Positions 7,481 through 17,350 are shown, counted from the stretch's first letter. The stretch is 64,000 nucleotides of DNA from a bacterium 336/3 (GCA_001281695.1 LJIE01000001.1:2813521-2877520); one strand, 5' to 3'. Made by a program: numbers and translations. The notes: a model not told the origin generated them from the letters alone.

Positions 7481-10400
7481 ATGATTAAAAAACTATCTTT
7501 TATGTGCTGGCTGATTGCTGTATGCTTTTCGGTCAGTTTGCATGCTCAGAAAATCAATACGGATTTACTCAAAGCCATGAAAGCCCGTTCCATTGGTCCT
7601 GCGGCGATGTCTGGTAGAATCACAGCCATTGACGCTTTGGTAGCAAATCCAGACATTATTTATGCTGGGGCTGCTTCTGGCGGTGTTTGGAAAACTGAAA
7701 ACGGAGGCACAACTTGGACATCTATTTTCGACCAAAACCCCATGATTAATATTGGAGCAATTGCTGTTCAGCAATCGAACCCATCTGTGGTATGGGTAGG
7801 TACAGGTGAAGGCAATCCAAGAAACTCCCTCAATTTGGGTGCAGGAATTTATAAATCTTTGGATGGTGGGAAAACTTGGAAAATGATGGGTTTAGAGAAA
7901 ACGATTGTCATTCATCGTATCATCATTGACCCTACCAACCCCAACACAGTTTATGTAGGAGCAACTGGAAATCCATTTGCCGACCACCAAGAACGTGGTG
8001 TTTTTAAAACTACTGATGGTGGAAAAACTTGGGAAAAAATTCTTTATACAAACGCTCGTTCAGGTGTAGGCGATATGGTCATGGATCCAACCAACCCCAA
8101 TAAATTGTTTGTAGGGATGTGGGAACATCGCCGTACTCCTTACAATTTCAAATCGGGTGGTGAAGGCTCAGGATTCTATATGACTTTGGATGGTGGAAAA
8201 AACTGGACAAAACTGAATAACCAAACCCATGGCATACCCAAAGGTGAATTAGGTAGAATTGGTCTAGCTATTGCTCATTCAGAGCCTAACAGAGTGTATG
8301 CACTCATCGAATCATCTCAGAATGCCTTGTATCGTTCGGATGATGGAGGTTTCAAATGGGAAAAAATTAATGATAGCGATCCTGAAACTATCAAAGGGAA
8401 TCGCCCTTTTTATTTTTGGGATATAGCCGTTGACCCTAAAAATGAGAACAGAGTTTATGGAGTTTTCCAAATGATTTCTTTGAGTGAAGACGCTGGCAAA
8501 ACCTTTAAAGTAATTGTTCCTTATAATGGTGTTCACCCTGATCACCATGCTTTCTGGATACACCCTGAAGACCCTTCTTTGATAATTGATGGAAATGATG
8601 GTGGTGTAGCTATTTCTCGTGATAGAGGTCGTAAATGGACTTATGCAGAAGCTATTCCTATCGGACAGTTTTATCATATTGCTGTAGATAACGATTTACC
8701 TTATAATATTTATGGAGGTTTACAAGACAATGGCTCTTGGGTTGGACCTTCTTATACATGGCAAAATGGAGGTATTTATAGCTGGCAATGGCAAACTGTT
8801 TTGGGTGGTGATGGATTTGATGTAATTCCTGACCCCAACAATAACCGTTATGGGTATGCTATGTGGCAAGGAGGAAACCTCATGCGATATGACAAACAAA
8901 CAGGAAATCATTCTTACATCAGACCTACAGCCGATTTGAACACTCGCTTGAGATTCAATTGGAATGCAGCTTTTGCTTTAGACCCTATAGATAAAAAGAC
9001 TATTTTCTATGGTTCACAATTTTTACACAAATCCACGGACCAAGGTGTAAGCTGGCAAACCATTTCACCTGATCTTACTACCAATAACAAAGATCAACAA
9101 AAAGCCTCAGATCAGAGTGGTGGCTTGACTATTGATATTACTTCTGCTGAAAACCATAACACAATTTTATGTATTGCCCCCTCTCCTGTTCAACAAGGAG
9201 TTATTTGGGTAGGAACAGATGATGGTAATGTACAGCTCAGCAGAGATGGTGGAAAAACTTGGGAAAATAAAACTCCTAGAATAGCTGGTTTACCTAAAGA
9301 AGCTTGGATTCCACAGATTAGAGCCTCTTCTTTTAGTGCTGGTGAAGCTTTTGTGGTTGCAAATAATTACCGTCAAGGAGATATGAGTACTTATGTTTTC
9401 AGAACCAAAGATTACGGACAAACATGGACTCGTATTGTTGATGATTCTAAAGTGGTCGGTTATGCCCTTTCTGTTCAACAAGATGTGGTTGAGCCCAATC
9501 TTATTTTTGTAGGAACTGAGCAAGGTTTATGGTTTAGTGTAGATGATGCTGCTACTTTCAGTCAGTGGAAACAAGGTATTCCTTCCGTTTCTACGATGGA
9601 TTTGGCTTTGCAAGAGCGTGAAGCAGATCTAGTTTTAGGTACTTTTGGAAGATCTATTTTTGTTTTGGATAATATCAGACCTCTTAGAAAAATTGCTGCA
9701 AGCAAAGGCAAAGTTTTAGAGCAAAAACTAGCTACATTCGAACAAAATGACGCTTATCTTGCTTCTTACAGAGATGCTGATGGGGCTAATTTTATGGCTG
9801 ATGCTAATTTTGTAGGTGAAAATAGAAATGCTGGTGCAAGACTGGTTTATTGGTATAACAAAAAGCAAGAGCCTAAAAAAGAAAACAATGTAGTAGCTAA
9901 AGAAGAACCTAAGAAGAAAAAAGATAAGGAAAAGGACAAAGATAAACCTAAGGAAGAAAGTAAAGACAAACCTAAACCTGCTGTTTCTCCAGAAGCTAAA
10001 AAAGATACTGTTTTTATAAGAATTTACAATGCTGAAAATAAGCTTATCAGAACGCTTCACCATCAGCCTGATACTTTAGGTATGCAAGTGATGTATTGGG
10101 ATTTATGTGAAAAAGGTATCAGAATGCCTGATTCGCCTAAACCTAAGAAAAACGCTCCTGATTCAAGAGGGAATAACGTATTTGCAGGAAAGTATAAAAT
10201 CGTTTTCGCATTGGCTGATGCAAAAGATTCTACTTTTGTAACTGTGAAAAATGACCCCAGAGTGAACATTGCTACAAATGCTCAAGATGCTCAAAAAGCA
10301 TTTATGGAAAGAACTCAAAAATCTGTTACTCGTCTTACAGAAGTAACAGACAGACTCAATGAAATGGATGAAATAGCTAAACAAATTCAAAATAGAACCA

Positions 10401-10753
10401 AAGATTTGGAAGGAAAAGAATTTGCAGAACTGAGCAAAGCTACCAAAGCTATTTTGGATTCTATCAAAACTAAAAAAGAGCTTGTTACAGGTAAACGCTT
10501 TGAAAAACAAGGCTATGGAAGACCTTATCAGGTAACACCTGTTGGCAAAATGCGTGAAGTTTTTTCATACATGGATGAAAAAATAGCTCCTACTCCTAGC
10601 CATATCAAGCTTTTAGAAGATTTTGAAACCCTTACAAACCAAGTGATAGAAAAAGTTAATAAGTTTGTAGCTGATGACTGGACTCAATATCGTAAAAAAG
10701 TAGAAACTACCAACATTCCACTTTTTAAAGATTACAAGCCTATTGATAAATAA
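7481..10753 (+). CDS. Large secreted sortilin/BNR-type beta-propeller protein ('glycosyl hydrolase')
   Basis: A 1090-residue exported protein with signal peptide MIKKLSFMCWLIAVCFSVSLHAQ. The first ~740 residues contain repeated Asp-box (BNR) signatures such as ENGGTTWTS, LDGGKTWKM, TDGGKTWEK, RDGGKTWEN and KDYGQTWTR, as in the Sortilin_N/VPS10-like ten-bladed propellers of Bacteroidota that are often annotated as glycosyl hydrolases. Residues ~793-842 form a highly charged Lys/Glu/Asp/Pro linker (KKKKDKEKDKDKPKEES). A FlgD-like Ig segment (RTLHHQ......MYWD) and a helical C-terminus follow. No catalytic residues can be assigned. A strong terminator follows at 10776-10818. Confidence 0.85.
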   Translation: MIKKLSFMCWLIAVCFSVSLHAQKINTDLLKAMKARSIGPAAMSGRITAIDALVANPDIIYAGAASGGVWKTENGGTTWTSIFDQNPMINIGAIAVQQSNPSVVWVGTGEGNPRNSLNLGAGIYKSLDGGKTWKMMGLEKTIVIHRIIIDPTNPNTVYVGATGNPFADHQERGVFKTTDGGKTWEKILYTNARSGVGDMVMDPTNPNKLFVGMWEHRRTPYNFKSGGEGSGFYMTLDGGKNWTKLNNQTHGIPKGELGRIGLAIAHSEPNRVYALIESSQNALYRSDDGGFKWEKINDSDPETIKGNRPFYFWDIAVDPKNENRVYGVFQMISLSEDAGKTFKVIVPYNGVHPDHHAFWIHPEDPSLIIDGNDGGVAISRDRGRKWTYAEAIPIGQFYHIAVDNDLPYNIYGGLQDNGSWVGPSYTWQNGGIYSWQWQTVLGGDGFDVIPDPNNNRYGYAMWQGGNLMRYDKQTGNHSYIRPTADLNTRLRFNWNAAFALDPIDKKTIFYGSQFLHKSTDQGVSWQTISPDLTTNNKDQQKASDQSGGLTIDITSAENHNTILCIAPSPVQQGVIWVGTDDGNVQLSRDGGKTWENKTPRIAGLPKEAWIPQIRASSFSAGEAFVVANNYRQGDMSTYVFRTKDYGQTWTRIVDDSKVVGYALSVQQDVVEPNLIFVGTEQGLWFSVDDAATFSQWKQGIPSVSTMDLALQEREADLVLGTFGRSIFVLDNIRPLRKIAASKGKVLEQKLATFEQNDAYLASYRDADGANFMADANFVGENRNAGARLVYWYNKKQEPKKENNVVAKEEPKKKKDKEKDKDKPKEESKDKPKPAVSPEAKKDTVFIRIYNAENKLIRTLHHQPDTLGMQVMYWDLCEKGIRMPDSPKPKKNAPDSRGNNVFAGKYKIVFALADAKDSTFVTVKNDPRVNIATNAQDAQKAFMERTQKSVTRLTEVTDRLNEMDEIAKQIQNRTKDLEGKEFAELSKATKAILDSIKTKKELVTGKRFEKQGYGRPYQVTPVGKMREVFSYMDEKIAPTPSHIKLLEDFETLTNQVIEKVNKFVADDWTQYRKKVETTNIPLFKDYKPIDK

Positions 10754-10775
10754 AATATATTTTATTTTCAGTTGC

Positions 10776-10818
10776 AAAAACGTCATTAAGTATTTTAGAA
10801 ACTTAATGACGTTTTTTT
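10776..10818 (+). terminator. Intrinsic terminator after the propeller gene
   Basis: A 16-bp perfect stem (10776-10791 with 10801-10816) around ACGTCATTAAGT, a 9-nt loop, and a T-run to 10818. Confidence 0.9.
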
Positions 10819-10825
10819 AATTTAG

Positions 10826-11242
10826 ATGAAGATGAAAAGCTTTCTAAATTCCAAATTAACATCTCTCATAGCTTTTGCTTTATTCATATTAGTGCTATAT
10901 TGTTATTCATTATACTATGATAAGCAATTAAATACCAATACAAAATATGCTATAGCCACTATTTACGGTTTTGGAACAGTTGGAGGAAATGGTTTAACAT
11001 GCAAATATGAGTTCATATACAATAATCACGTTTTTTATAGTGATGAGCATATAGATTGTTATCAAAACATTAAGATTGGAAATAGGTTCTATGTGAAATT
11101 CTCTGAAACAAATATTGATTATACTAGACTGTTATATACCAAACCCGTTCCAGATAGTATTAAAAATACTCCAAAATTTGGATGGAAAGAACCTCCAGTA
11201 GCGGATACAACAAAAATACCTATTCATGATTGTAGTCAATAA
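10826..11242 (+). CDS. Membrane-anchored small protein of unknown function
   Basis: A 138-residue protein with one N-terminal TM segment (LTSLIAFALFILVLYCYSLY) and an extracytoplasmic domain. The pattern ATIYGFGTVGGNGLTCKYEF, then IGNRFYVKFSETNID, matches a family of short Bacteroidota hypothetical proteins of SH3-like beta appearance; I cannot name it. Two Cys (LTCKY, HIDCYQ) may pair. Met 3 (10832) is an equally good start. It begins just after the preceding terminator, so it needs its own promoter. It converges with the lipoprotein gene on the other strand; the 71 bp between them contain only a T-rich tract. Confidence 0.65.
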   Translation: MKMKSFLNSKLTSLIAFALFILVLYCYSLYYDKQLNTNTKYAIATIYGFGTVGGNGLTCKYEFIYNNHVFYSDEHIDCYQNIKIGNRFYVKFSETNIDYTRLLYTKPVPDSIKNTPKFGWKEPPVADTTKIPIHDCSQ

Positions 11243-11313
11243 CTAAATTCATTAGATTATTGATCAAAACCCATTTCATTCAAAGTAATTAATTTTTTTT
11301 TTAAGAAACTCTT

Positions 11314-12057
11314 TTACTTACAACAAACACTAAGATAGTTTTCTATTTCTTGCTCTATTTGTCTATATAAAAGAGATGTAAGATATTCTTCTTGTTGGGC
11401 TGGTTTTTGTGTTTGGAAAGTTTCAACATTTGTATTTTCTGTTTGTACAGAAAACTGAAGCAATACACTTTGTTTTTCAAGGCTATATAAAAAGACTTGA
11501 ACACTCAAATTTCCCTTTTCAAAACCCAAATCTGTAATTTTAGGACTTTTAAAGGAAATCTTTTTATAAACCACCATATATTGGGTACTTCTATATCCAT
11601 TCACCAAATTCTGCAAATCTGTTATATTCTTTTCAATATCATCATGATCCCTGAGTATAGACGCAAATAAGGTACTATCCCAGTTTTTTTGATACTTTTT
11701 CCTATAGATATTTTTTTCAGTAGTTGAAACAGGTGGTAAAAAAGGCGTGTTAGGTGTTTTCCAAAGCGAATCTGTATAAAATACAAAGTGTGTATTTTTA
11801 TAAAATTGGACTTTATCAGATAATCCTGCAATTTTGGAAGAATAGTTTCCTTTTTTCTCCTGATTATTTACAAAAAACTCTCTCATTTTCTCCGTTTTTG
11901 CTAACCATTGCTCTATAAAGGATTCTTCTTTTTGATAAACAGAATCTAATTTTTGGGATACCTGAGTAGCCCATGAAACAGTTTTTTGTTCTTTGGAGCT
12001 ACCTCCACAGGCTACTATCCACAAAGAACATACAAGAATCAGTAGATTTTTTAGCAT
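11314..12057 (-). CDS. Lipoprotein of unknown function
   Basis: I start the gene at 12057 instead of the longest start at 12096. From there the protein begins MLKNLLILVCSLWIVACGG, a textbook lipoprotein signal, and the longer start would lie inside the murA terminator. About 247 residues: a coiled-coil-prone, Lys/Glu/Gln-rich helical N-terminal half followed by a beta-rich C-terminal half ending in two Cys (LSVCCK). I do not recognise the family. It is the last gene on the minus strand before a convergent gene and follows murA by ~50 bp, but a terminator lies between them. Confidence 0.7.
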   Translation of the reverse strand: MLKNLLILVCSLWIVACGGSSKEQKTVSWATQVSQKLDSVYQKEESFIEQWLAKTEKMREFFVNNQEKKGNYSSKIAGLSDKVQFYKNTHFVFYTDSLWKTPNTPFLPPVSTTEKNIYRKKYQKNWDSTLFASILRDHDDIEKNITDLQNLVNGYRSTQYMVVYKKISFKSPKITDLGFEKGNLSVQVFLYSLEKQSVLLQFSVQTENTNVETFQTQKPAQQEEYLTSLLYRQIEQEIENYLSVCCK

Positions 12058-12070
12058 AAGTGTTTCACAT

Positions 12071-12100
12071 AAAAAAGTAGTTGCTTTATAAAGCAACTAC
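12071..12100 (-). terminator. Intrinsic terminator of murA
   Basis: A perfect 24-nt palindrome (12077-12100, half-site GTAGTTGCTTTA) followed on the minus strand by six T (12076-12071). It begins 7 bp after the murA stop codon. Confidence 0.9.
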
Positions 12101-12106
12101 CTGATT

Positions 12107-13411
12107 TTAAATTCTTTTAATCTCTGCACCAATAGCATTGAGTCTTCCATCAATGTTTTGATAGCCTCTGTCTATCTGTTCGCTATTTTCAATGACACTG
12201 ATACCATCAGCCGAAAGAGCAGCTATCAGAAGAGCAACCCCTGCCCTGATGTCTGGAGAACTCATTTTAATACCTCTTAGAGGGTATTTTCTATCCAGCC
12301 CGATTACAGTAGCTCTGTGAGGGTCGTTGAGGATAATTTGAGCCCCCATATCAATGAGTTTATCTACAAAAAATAGCCTGCTTTCAAACATCTTTTGATG
12401 AACAAGTACTGTTCCCTGTGCTTGAATAGCCGTAACAAGTACAATACTCAGCAAATCGGGTGTAAAACCAGGCCAAGGGGCATCATCTACCTTCAAAATA
12501 GAACCATCAATAAATGTATCTATACTGTAACGTTCTTGAGCAGGAATAAAAATATCATCTCCCTGCAATTCCATTTGAATACCCAATTTCCCAAATACTC
12601 TTGGAATACAACCCAATTCTGGGATTGCACAATTCTTAATACGAATTTCGGAAGCAGTCATGGCTGCAAGACCTATAAAACTTCCTATTTCAATCATATC
12701 AGGTAATAACGTGTGTTCTGTACCATGCAAAGCCTCAACACCTTCAATATTGAGTAAATTCGAACCAATTCCTGTAATTTTAGCTCCCATTCTGTTGAGC
12801 ATTTTACAAAGCTGTTGGATATAAGGCTCACAAGCAGCATGATAGATAGTGGTTGTACCTTTTGCAAGTACAGCAGCCATCAAGATATTGGCTGTACCTG
12901 TCACAGAAGCCTCGTCCAACAAAATATATTTACCTTGTAAATTGGTTGCGTCTATTTCATAGAATTCTGTTTGAGCGTTGTATTCAAATTTTGCACCAAG
13001 CTCCTGAAAACCCAAGAAGTGAGTATCAAGTCTTCTTCTACCTATTTTATCACCTCCTGGTTTGGGTATTTTACTTGTTCCGAAACGAGCTAAAAGTGGA
13101 CCTAAAACCATAATAGAGCCTCTTAAAGCAGATGCTTTTTGAATATAGGCAGGTGTTTCGAGATACTCCAAATTGACATTTCGAGCTTCAAAACGATAGC
13201 TATGAGTATCTACTTTATCCGCTTTTACACCTAAATCTTGTAGAATTTCAATTAATTTATTAACATCTCTGATATTAGGAATATTATGAATCGTAATAGG
13301 TTCTGGAGTAAGTAAAACAGCACAAAGAATTTGCAAAGCCTCGTTTTTTGCTCCTTGTGGTTGTAATTCGCCACGCAGACGATTCCCCCCTTTTACTTGA
13401 AATGAAGCCAT
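12107..13411 (-). CDS. murA: UDP-N-acetylglucosamine 1-carboxyvinyltransferase MurA (Asp variant)
   Basis: A 434-residue enzyme of the first committed step of peptidoglycan synthesis: transfer of enolpyruvate from PEP to UDP-GlcNAc. The EPSP-synthase fold signatures are clear: LQPQGAKNEALQIL with the conserved Lys22, PGGDKIGRRRLDTH, LLDEASVTGTANILMAAV, and the C-terminal DIRAGVALLIAALSADG. In the active-site loop the usual Cys (PGGC...) is Asp121. Known Asp variants of MurA are active and insensitive to fosfomycin. Length is normal. It lies 45 bp downstream of queA on the same strand, so the two may be co-transcribed, and ends in a strong terminator. Confidence 0.97.
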   Translation of the reverse strand: MASFQVKGGNRLRGELQPQGAKNEALQILCAVLLTPEPITIHNIPNIRDVNKLIEILQDLGVKADKVDTHSYRFEARNVNLEYLETPAYIQKASALRGSIMVLGPLLARFGTSKIPKPGGDKIGRRRLDTHFLGFQELGAKFEYNAQTEFYEIDATNLQGKYILLDEASVTGTANILMAAVLAKGTTTIYHAACEPYIQQLCKMLNRMGAKITGIGSNLLNIEGVEALHGTEHTLLPDMIEIGSFIGLAAMTASEIRIKNCAIPELGCIPRVFGKLGIQMELQGDDIFIPAQERYSIDTFIDGSILKVDDAPWPGFTPDLLSIVLVTAIQAQGTVLVHQKMFESRLFFVDKLIDMGAQIILNDPHRATVIGLDRKYPLRGIKMSSPDIRAGVALLIAALSADGISVIENSEQIDRGYQNIDGRLNAIGAEIKRI

Positions 13412-13456
13412 TGAGTAAAAATAAATTTAAAGTTACAAATGATATTTTTGTTATAT

Positions 13457-14515
13457 TTAGATAATTAACATAGCATCTCCGTATGTATGGAAACGATATT
13501 CTTCTTGTATTGCTATTTCATAAGCCTTCATAATTAGATCATAGCCTCCAAATGCACAAGCAGCCATTAGAAGTGTACTTTCAGGTATATGGAAATTTGT
13601 AATATAAGAATTAGCAATTTTAAATTCATAAGGTGTAAAAATAAATTTATCTGTCCATGCATCCACAGGCTTTACTCTGCCATTTGCCGAAACAGACGAT
13701 TCTAAAGAACGAATTACACTTGAACCTACTGCACAAACTCGTTTTTTGCTATCCAAAGCCTGATTGATTCTTTCAGCTGTTGCTTCAGGAATTTTAAATT
13801 GTTCAGAGTCTGTTTTGTGTTTGGTCAAATCTTCAACATCTACCGATTTGAATGTACCTAAACTTACATGAAGCGTGAGAGGTTGAATATCTACTCCTTT
13901 GATAGCCAGTCTTTTCACAAGTTGTTTGGTGAAATGCAAACAAGCCATAGGTGCAGCAACTGCTCCAGTTTCTTTGGCAAAAATGCTTTGAAAACGGTCT
14001 TCGTCTTCTTTTTCTGTTTTTCTACGTTTGGTAATGATTTTAGGAAGTGGCGTTTCTCCTAAACCATAAACTGTTTTGTAAAATTCTTCTTCTTCTCCAT
14101 CCCACAAAAAACGAATGGTTCTTCCTCTGTTGGTCGTATTGTCTATTACCTCTGCAACAAGTTCACCATCACCAAAATATAATTTATTACCAACTCTTAT
14201 CTTACGAGCAGGGTCAACAAGAACATCCCAAAGGTGAGCAGGTTTGTTCAACTCTCTTAGCAAAAATACTTCAATATCAGCTCCTGTCTTTTCTTTATTG
14301 CCATAAAGTCTTGCTGGAAATACCTTTGTATCGTTTACTGCCATTACATCCCCATCATCAAAATAATCCAAAACATCTTTGAATAATTTGTGTTCTATGG
14401 TTTGAGTAGCTCTATTGATAACCATCAGTTTGGCTTCATCTCTGTTTGGATTAGGATATAAAGCGATTAAATTGGTGGGCAAATCAAAGGCGTAATCCGA
14501 TAACTTCATTGACAT
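13457..14515 (-). CDS. queA: S-adenosylmethionine:tRNA ribosyltransferase-isomerase QueA
   Basis: A 352-residue cytosolic enzyme that makes epoxyqueuosine in tRNA by moving the ribosyl part of SAM onto preQ1. Conserved family blocks are present: [18 protein letters not shown].....[52 protein letters not shown], and the C-terminal [18 protein letters not shown]. Length is as usual. Met1 (14515) and Met3 (14509) are both possible starts. A good promoter lies immediately upstream at 14545-14576. murA follows on the same strand. Confidence 0.97.
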   Translation of the reverse strand: MSMKLSDYAFDLPTNLIALYPNPNRDEAKLMVINRATQTIEHKLFKDVLDYFDDGDVMAVNDTKVFPARLYGNKEKTGADIEVFLLRELNKPAHLWDVLVDPARKIRVGNKLYFGDGELVAEVIDNTTNRGRTIRFLWDGEEEEFYKTVYGLGETPLPKIITKRRKTEKEDEDRFQSIFAKETGAVAAPMACLHFTKQLVKRLAIKGVDIQPLTLHVSLGTFKSVDVEDLTKHKTDSEQFKIPEATAERINQALDSKKRVCAVGSSVIRSLESSVSANGRVKPVDAWTDKFIFTPYEFKIANSYITNFHIPESTLLMAACAFGGYDLIMKAYEIAIQEEYRFHTYGDAMLII

Positions 14516-14544
14516 ACTATGTTAGTTTTTAATTGAAAATGAAA

Positions 14545-14576
14545 CAAATATACACTCTTTCATAGGGGCTTGTCAA
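14545..14576 (-). promoter_or_regulatory. Bacteroidota-type promoter for queA(-murA)
   Basis: On the minus strand TTG (14576-14574), 21 bp, then TATATTTG (14552-14545), matching the Bacteroidota consensus TTTG/TTG - 19-21 bp - TAnnTTTG. The queA start is ~30 bp downstream. Confidence 0.65.
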
Positions 14577-14669
14577 GTATGCTACTAATTATTTTTCAAA
14601 TTCTGCAATTTTTGTATATTTAAACCCTATTTGATTGACAATTAAACTATAAATAGAAATTCTGTTTTT

Positions 14670-15794
14670 ATGACTAACTTATTTCAAGAATTTGCAACAC
14701 AAACAAGCCAAGAGTGGAACGAGCAAATCGCTAAAGACCTCAAAGGCAAAGCTTTAGAAGAAATCTTATCTAAAAATTATGAGCAAATTCCTATTAAAGC
14801 ATTTTATGCCAAAGAAGACATCAATGAACAGTTTGCTCACGAGGTTAGTCAAACTTTGTACAGAAAAAATATTCACCCTAAAACTGCTTCCTCAGAAATT
14901 GTAATAGACCATATTTCTTTTACGATGCAATACGAAAAATCTTTAGAAGGAACAGATTTTGAAGATTTTTTAAACAGAATTTTAGATATAGATAGATTTT
15001 TTATCAATGTTGATGTATTTCATAATGCTGGAGCTACGGCAGTTCAAGAGCTTGCTTATAGTTTGGCAATAGCGAGTACTTATTTGGACAAACTTTCTGA
15101 AAAAGGTGTTGATTTAGAAAAACAAGCCTCTAAAATTGGTTTTACAATGGCAGTAGGTAGCAATTATTTCATGGAAATTGCCAAATTGCGTGTATTGCCT
15201 TGGTTGTATAACAAATTGGTAGCTCAATTCTTAGGCAAGAATACAGATGTTTTCCCTACTTTACAAGCCAAAACTGCTACAATTAATAAATCTCAAAAAG
15301 ATTCTTATAACAATCTGATTCGTAACACGTTAGAGGCTATGTCGGCTACTATTGCCAAAGCAGATGAGGTACTTATCTTGCCTTTTGATGAGCCATTTGG
15401 CAAATATGATGAGTTTTCTGAGCGTATGTCAGAGAATATTTCTCATATCTTAAAGCACGAAAGTAAACTAAATTTCGTTGTAGATATATCTTCTGGTGCG
15501 TATTTTGTGGAGTATCTGACAGAGCAACTTGCTCAAAAAGCATGGATTCTTTTCCAGGAAATAGAACAAGCTGGTGGTTTTTTGGTTTATCACGAAAAAG
15601 GTATGCTCAAAGAAGCTATTACAAATGTAGCAAAAGAGAAAATCAAAGATTTTCAGGCTAAAAAAATAGTACAAATTGGTGTAAATAAATATCCAAATGC
15701 TAAAGAAGAAATACAAATAAATACCAAAAACGAATCTTTTTTTGCTGGAAATGCCATCAGAATATTTCGTTTGGAAGAGTTTTTAGAATCTTAA
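14670..15794 (+). CDS. mutA: Methylmalonyl-CoA mutase small (beta) subunit, short form
   Basis: A 374-residue protein resembling the non-catalytic small subunit of methylmalonyl-CoA mutase, which pairs with the B12-binding MutB to interconvert methylmalonyl-CoA and succinyl-CoA. Recognisable blocks: EFATQTSQEWNEQIAKDLKG at the start, HNAGATAVQELAYSLA, IGFTMAVGSNYFMEIAKLRV, and ADEVLILPFDEP. It is shorter than the common 450-620 residue forms and ends after the TIM barrel, so the degenerate cobalamin domain is missing, as is usual in Bacteroidota. MutB is not in the window. The 150 bp upstream hold the divergent queA promoter. Confidence 0.85.
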   Translation: MTNLFQEFATQTSQEWNEQIAKDLKGKALEEILSKNYEQIPIKAFYAKEDINEQFAHEVSQTLYRKNIHPKTASSEIVIDHISFTMQYEKSLEGTDFEDFLNRILDIDRFFINVDVFHNAGATAVQELAYSLAIASTYLDKLSEKGVDLEKQASKIGFTMAVGSNYFMEIAKLRVLPWLYNKLVAQFLGKNTDVFPTLQAKTATINKSQKDSYNNLIRNTLEAMSATIAKADEVLILPFDEPFGKYDEFSERMSENISHILKHESKLNFVVDISSGAYFVEYLTEQLAQKAWILFQEIEQAGGFLVYHEKGMLKEAITNVAKEKIKDFQAKKIVQIGVNKYPNAKEEIQINTKNESFFAGNAIRIFRLEEFLES

Positions 15795-15894
15795 GATATT
15801 AAAGTGTCATAAAATATTTTGTCTTGAGTCTTAATTTCTAAGGTCTTATTTTACCATTTATAACTCATAATTTATCATTCACTATACATTATCT

Positions 15895-17346
15895 ATGAAA
15901 AGAGTCATTCAGAATATTTTGGTAAGTGCTTTGGCTGGATTTGGAGGTGCTTTTGTATTTTATAGTGTTGTTCCACAACTCCATCAGCCACAAACAGAGA
16001 GTTTTGTAAATCAAACATATACACAACGACCTATTCAAAAAGTAGGTGATGAAGATGAAATTCAAGATATTCCACAGAGTCCACCCGATTTTGTGCAAGC
16101 CTCTGCGATTTCTACGCAAAGTGTTGTGTACATCAAAAATATATCTCGCAGACAAACTGTAGATATGTTCGATTTATATTTTGGTGGTGGTGGTTATGGA
16201 GATAACCGAGTTGTAGCATCAGGTTCAGGTGTTATTTTTACAGCAGATGGTTATATTATTACCAACAACCATGTAATTGAAGGAGCCGAAAGCATAGAGG
16301 TTATTCATAGTAAAAAAACCTACAAAGCCAAAATTATAGGCAGAGACCCCTCTACCGATTTAGCGTTGCTCAAAATAGATGCAAAAGGTTTACCAAACAT
16401 TCGTTTGGCTCGTTCCAAAGAAGTACAAATTGGCGAATGGGTATTAGCAGTGGGTAATCCTTTTAATCTAACCTCTACTGTTACGGCAGGCATTGTGAGT
16501 GCCAAAGGGCGTAGTTTACAGCTTTTGAGTCGTAGTGCTCGCTTTCCTATCGAATCGTTTATTCAAACAGATGCAGCTATTAACCCTGGCAATAGTGGTG
16601 GAGCTTTGGTAAATTTGAAAGGTGAATTGATTGGTATCAATACTGCTATTTTATCGCAAACAGGTTCTTATACTGGTTATGGTTTTGCTGTACCAGTAGA
16701 TATTGTGGCAAAAGTTGTAAACGATTTGATTCAGCATGGTGAAGTACAAAAAGCTTTTGTGGGTTTAGATGTGATGGATTTGGACTCAGAAGTAGCCAAA
16801 GAATTTGGTATCAAGGAATTAGAAGGTGTTGTCATTCAGAAAGTAATGCAAGAAGGAGCAGCTTTTGGAGCAGGTTTGAAACGTGGTGATGTGATTGTAA
16901 AAATTAATCAGGAAACAATCAATTCCAAAGCTGATTTTGATGAAAACTTAAGTTACTACAAACCTGGTGATGAAATTACGATTACTTACAAACGAGCAGG
17001 TAAAACAGAACAAAAGAAAATCAAATTGACCAATAAACAAGGTACAACAGATGCCAGCAAGAAAGAAACCCTTTCTGCTGACGATTTGGGTGTTGATTTA
17101 GAAGTTTTGCCCAAAGTAGAAAAAGAGAAAATTGGCTTGAAAAATGGAGTAAGAATTTTGAATCTCAGAAATGGGTTTTTCAGAAACAATGGTTTTGAAG
17201 AAGGTTTTATTATTCTGAAAATCAATGGAGTAGAAGTTTCAACAGCAGAACAAGCTTTAGAATTGATTACCAAGTCCAATCGAAAGATTACCATTGAAGG
17301 AGTTGACCGATACGGACAATTTGCTTATTACTCATTTTCTCGATAA
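15895..17346 (+). CDS. HtrA/Deg-family periplasmic serine protease
   Basis: A 483-residue Do-type protease for envelope protein quality control. An N-terminal TM/signal segment (ILVSALAGFGGAFVFY) is followed by the trypsin-like domain with a complete triad: His126 in TNNHVIEGAE, Asp155 in DPSTDLALLK, Ser234 in NPGNSGGALVN. A first PDZ domain lies at about 285-370 (GVVIQKVMQEGAAFGAGLKR) and a second, degenerate one at about 400-480. It starts ~100 bp after mutA and has its own terminator at 17351-17378, so it is probably monocistronic. I saw no sigma-E-like site. Confidence 0.95.
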   Translation: MKRVIQNILVSALAGFGGAFVFYSVVPQLHQPQTESFVNQTYTQRPIQKVGDEDEIQDIPQSPPDFVQASAISTQSVVYIKNISRRQTVDMFDLYFGGGGYGDNRVVASGSGVIFTADGYIITNNHVIEGAESIEVIHSKKTYKAKIIGRDPSTDLALLKIDAKGLPNIRLARSKEVQIGEWVLAVGNPFNLTSTVTAGIVSAKGRSLQLLSRSARFPIESFIQTDAAINPGNSGGALVNLKGELIGINTAILSQTGSYTGYGFAVPVDIVAKVVNDLIQHGEVQKAFVGLDVMDLDSEVAKEFGIKELEGVVIQKVMQEGAAFGAGLKRGDVIVKINQETINSKADFDENLSYYKPGDEITITYKRAGKTEQKKIKLTNKQGTTDASKKETLSADDLGVDLEVLPKVEKEKIGLKNGVRILNLRNGFFRNNGFEEGFIILKINGVEVSTAEQALELITKSNRKITIEGVDRYGQFAYYSFSR

Positions 17347-17350
17347 ACTT

